Positions 60,960 to 64,000 of a stretch of 64,000 bases of DNA are shown piece after piece (within the stretch, counting starts at the first letter, position 1; the number at the start of each line of letters is the position of its first letter). This DNA is from Przewalskia tangutica. Lineage: Eukaryota > Streptophyta > Magnoliopsida > Solanales > Solanaceae. The notes beneath the pieces were generated by a model. It searched no databases, was not told the DNA's origin, and saw only the letters and a list, made by a program, of their open reading frames with translations. The position numbers and the translations under genes were made by a program. The stretch is from positions 11,976,501-12,040,500 of the forward strand of contig CM056734.1 in assembly GCA_029844215.1 (NCBI GenBank). Direction: 5' to 3'.

Positions 60960-62330
60960 CATATCTATACAGGAAGGACTACAAGTCTAACCCAATGATA
61001 GTATTTCGATGAGGTAGAAAACCTACTGTTTACACGAGGATGTGTGGAGACGCATGACGTCAATTTGGTAATCGTACGGTTAGTGGACGACACACGGGTG
61101 TGGTGGAGAAATTTTAGAAGAAATTGTCCCCCGATGTCACCACCAATGACTTGGGGAGGATTCAAAACGACATTCATTGAGAAATTCATGCCTAATACGC
61201 GCAAGGATGCGCTCGACGGAGTTTGAACAATTGAAGCAAGGTGACCGCGATGTCAAGAATATGATACGATTCGTGATGTTATCGGCATCTGACACATGTC
61301 GTCCCTACAGAAATGGATAGAGTCAAGCGATTTGTAGAGGGTTTAAACCCGAACATAGCAGAGAAGGTGGTGGCGTTAGCCAACGATCGAACTTATCTTC
61401 AGATTGTCGATATGGCTTTGAGGGTAGAAGGTTTCGCTAAAGCAAAAAGAGAATATTCGCAGAAGAGATTTCGGACGTCATGATCATTTAACCAGAGTCA
61501 AAATCAGAAGCAGGAGTTTAGTAAGGGATCTTCAGGACCGAACCAATCTGTGGGCCAGTCTTATTTCAAGCCTAAGGGGAACAGTTGGTTTAATCACCAA
61601 GTGAGCAAGGACAAGACCACCAATCCTAACACAGGAGGGGACAAACCGGTTTGAAAGATTTGTCAAAGGAAATATTTGGAGAATGTGGCTCTTAACGGGT
61701 CATGTTATAATCGTGGAGAATCAGGCCACTATGTCGGGATTGCAAAGAGGACTCAAATACAATCTATTCGGGAGGTCGAAGCAACCACAACCGCCTGTGG
61801 AAATTGGGAAACCAACCCGCCAGAGTCGGGAGGTCAACAACCCAACAATTTAATCGGCTCTACGCTTTGCCCCGGAGGAATGGCGAAGCATCTAACGCGG
61901 TGGTCACATGTATTTTGCTAGTATCGAGTATTCTGCATTTGTATTATACGATCCCGCCTACATTTTCATATGTGTCAATGGGCTTTGCTAAGAATTTACA
62001 CGTAGAACCTTCTTATTTAAGTGAACCTTTTGAGGTTATGACACCGATGGGCCTCAATTTGGGCCTCTCGTGGTAAATAATTTTCCATTAGAAGTGAATG
62101 GCGGGGAACAAGGGTGAACCTAGTACTACTGATATGGTAGACTTCGACGTCATTTTGGGTATGGATTGGTTGTCGGCATGTTATGCCATGTTAGATTGTC
62201 GACGAAAGATAGTGAGATTAACTTTTCCGAGAACCGTAAGTTGTTATAAAGGGTAGGGTTGGAATATCCTCGGTCGCTTTATTTCCTACCTTGGGGCTCA
62301 AAAGTTATTGAGAAGTCACGAGTGGAGTAT
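60960..62330 (+). pseudogene. Gypsy gag and protease, degenerate
   Basis: Gag remains across frames: DDTRVWWRNFRRN (about 61084), FKTTFIEKFMPNTRKDAL (about 61160), KRFVEGLNPNIAEKVVALAN (about 61327), ALRVEGFAKAKREY, and a broken zinc knuckle CYNRGESGHYVG (61703) that lacks canonical cysteines. The protease region has LYDPA, SYVSMGFAKNLHVEPSYL and VDFDVILGMDWLSACYAM (about 62140). Gag coats the RNA and protease processes the polyprotein. Stops and frameshifts disable both. Confidence 0.8.
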
Positions 62331-62399
62331 GATATCTGGCTAATATAGTGGATACCCAAAAAGAATCCCCAGAAACGATGTTCCTATTGTTCAAATTTT

Positions 62400-64000
62400 A
62401 GGAGGTTTTTCTGAAGATCTTCCATGCCTTCCTCCTGATAGAGAAGTGGAGTTTGCCATAGAGTTAATTAGGGTACAAGACTATTTCTATTCCTCCATAT
62501 CGAATGGCCCACTGAATTGAGGAGTTAAAAGAACAATTGAAGGATCTTACGGATAAAGGCTTTATAAGGCCTAGTGTTTCCCAAAGTGCGCGATCTGTTT
62601 GTGAAAAAGAAAGACGGATCGCTCCGAATGTGCATCGATTATCGGCAGCTCAATAAGGTCACGATCAAGAATCGGTACCCATTACCAAGAATCGATGATC
62701 TTTTTGACCAACTTCAGGGAGCTAGCTATTTTTCCAAGATTGATCTTCGTTCGGGATATCACCAGCTGAAAATAAATCCAGATGATATATCCAAAACAGT
62801 CTTTAGAACCCGATACGACCATTATGAGTTCTTGGTCATGTCTTTTGGGTTAACCAATGCCCCAGCAGCTTTTATGGATTTAATGAACAGAATCTTCAAA
62901 CCATTCCTAGATTTGTTCGTGATCGTGTTCATAGATGATATCCTAATTTACAGTAAGAGTGTTGAAGAACATGAAGAGCATCTGAGGGTAGTGCTTCAAG
63001 TCTTGAAACAGGAGAAACTATATGCTAAATTTTCAAAGTGTGAATTTTGGTTGGAAAAGGTAGCCTTTTTGGGTCATGTTGTGTCAAGGGATGGAATTAT
63101 GGTAGACCAGTAAGATAGAAGCGATGAAGAATCGCCAAACCGACCACTCGGCAGAGGTTAGAAGTTTCTTGGGTTTGGTGGGTATTATAGAAGATTCGTA
63201 AAGGTTTTCTAGTCTTGTTCTGCTCCTTTGACCGGTTGACTCAAAAAGCGGTTAAGTACCGGTGGTCGAAGCATGTAAGCAAGTTTTGAAACTAAAGGAA
63301 TTGTTGACTCTTGCATGATCCTAACCTTACCATCGGGACAAGAAGGGTTCACGATCCTATTGCGATGCCTCACAGAGTTGGGTTAGGATGTGTCTTGATG
63401 CGATTTGGAAAGGTTATTGCGTATGCATCTAGACAGTTGAAGATACATGAGAAGAATTATCCAACCCATGACTTGGAATTAGCTGCGGTGGTGTTTGCCT
63501 TACGAATATGGAGACATTATTTATGTGGTGTGCGTGGACATATTTACAGATCATAAGAGTTTGCGACATAACCACACGAAGGATTTGAATCTCAGGCAAA
63601 GAAGATGGTTAGAGTTGCTTAAGGATTATGACCTTAGTATTCTTTACCATCCCGAGAAAGCTAACGTGGTGGTGACTCGAAGAGAGATCAACGGGCGGCA
63701 GCCCATTTGGCAATACAAAAGAGGGTGTTGTTCGGGAGGTACAAAGATTGGGAAACCTGGTTAGCTTAAGCGAGATCGGTGAAGGTAGGGTGGTGGTACA
63801 TGATACCTCGCAATGCCTTAGCTCGTAAATAAAAAAGTCGGTTTGAGGATACGGAGTTTGTTGGATTTCGGAGAGGATCCAACAGAAAACCTTCACAAAT
63901 GTACATTGGGAGATAATGGCGGAACCCTTCGGTATAAGGGTAGGTTATGTGTTCTGGTAAAGGATCTAAGGAGGAAGATCTTAGATGAGGTCACAACACA
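62400..64000 (+). pseudogene. Gypsy reverse transcriptase and RNase H, runs off the window
   Basis: The longest clean frame is 62574-63113: KKDGSLRMCIDYRQLNKVTI, YPLPRIDDLFDQLQGA, FSKIDLRSGYHQLKI, MSFGLTNAPAAF, the catalytic FIDDILIYSK (about 62929), and FLGHVVSRDGI. RNase H motifs follow: VIAYASRQLKIHEKNYPTHD, LELAAVVFALRIWRHYL (to about 63530), FTDHKSLRH, and QRRWLELLKDYD...YHPEKANVV (about 63597). A start of the next region, SEIGEGRVVVHDTS (about 63768), leads towards integrase outside the window. Frameshifts before and after the RT frame suggest inactivity, although the RT core itself is well preserved. Confidence 0.9.

Overview
This is plant nuclear DNA, most likely from a Solanaceae species or a close relative. 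Two intact intron-rich genes lie in an AT-rich sea of nested, decayed transposable elements. The evidence is plant-type GT-AG introns, plant copia, gypsy, hAT, TRIM, MITE and SINE families, a LINE 3' end of the kind shared with the TS SINEs of Solanaceae, and a nuclear insertion of plant mitochondrial DNA. Species assignment is inference.

Layout. 1-29 kb is transposon territory: a hAT transposase relic, Stowaway and Tourist-like MITEs, five SINEs, a copia LTR family present as solo or near-solo copies, a gypsy LTR cut by a large non-autonomous LTR element (LARD, tRNA-Asp primed, minus strand), and a degenerate copia element with its 3' LTR, itself hit by a GC-rich non-autonomous hAT. 29.7-42.2 kb holds a complete TOPLESS-type transcriptional co-repressor gene on the plus strand (25 coding exons, 1130 residues, every exon phase consistent). 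Its introns carry a SINE split by a TRIM, a solo LARD LTR with a perfect 5-bp duplication, and a LINE 3' end next to mitochondrial DNA. 43.25-55 kb holds a convergent, intact leucine-rich-repeat gene on the minus strand (15 coding exons, 577 residues), built largely from 72-bp exons each encoding one 24-residue repeat and beginning with a predicted N-myristoylation motif. 55.4-64 kb is again retroelements: a gypsy-type LTR, a copia reverse-transcriptase fragment, and a large gypsy element that starts at 58217 with a 2.4-kb LTR and runs off the window.

How it fits together. Only the two intron-rich genes look functional. TOPLESS proteins are recruited by EAR-motif repressors (for example Aux/IAA proteins) to silence transcription; the LRR protein has no known mechanism. 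Nothing in the sequence links the two functionally; they are neighbours in tail-to-tail orientation, about 1.5 kb apart from stop codon to stop codon. I found no clearly new gene system. The least explained pattern is a set of clusters of GC-rich near-palindromes (core CGCCGCGGCG or ACCGCGGT) that recur in LTRs of copia, gypsy and LARD elements that otherwise look unrelated.
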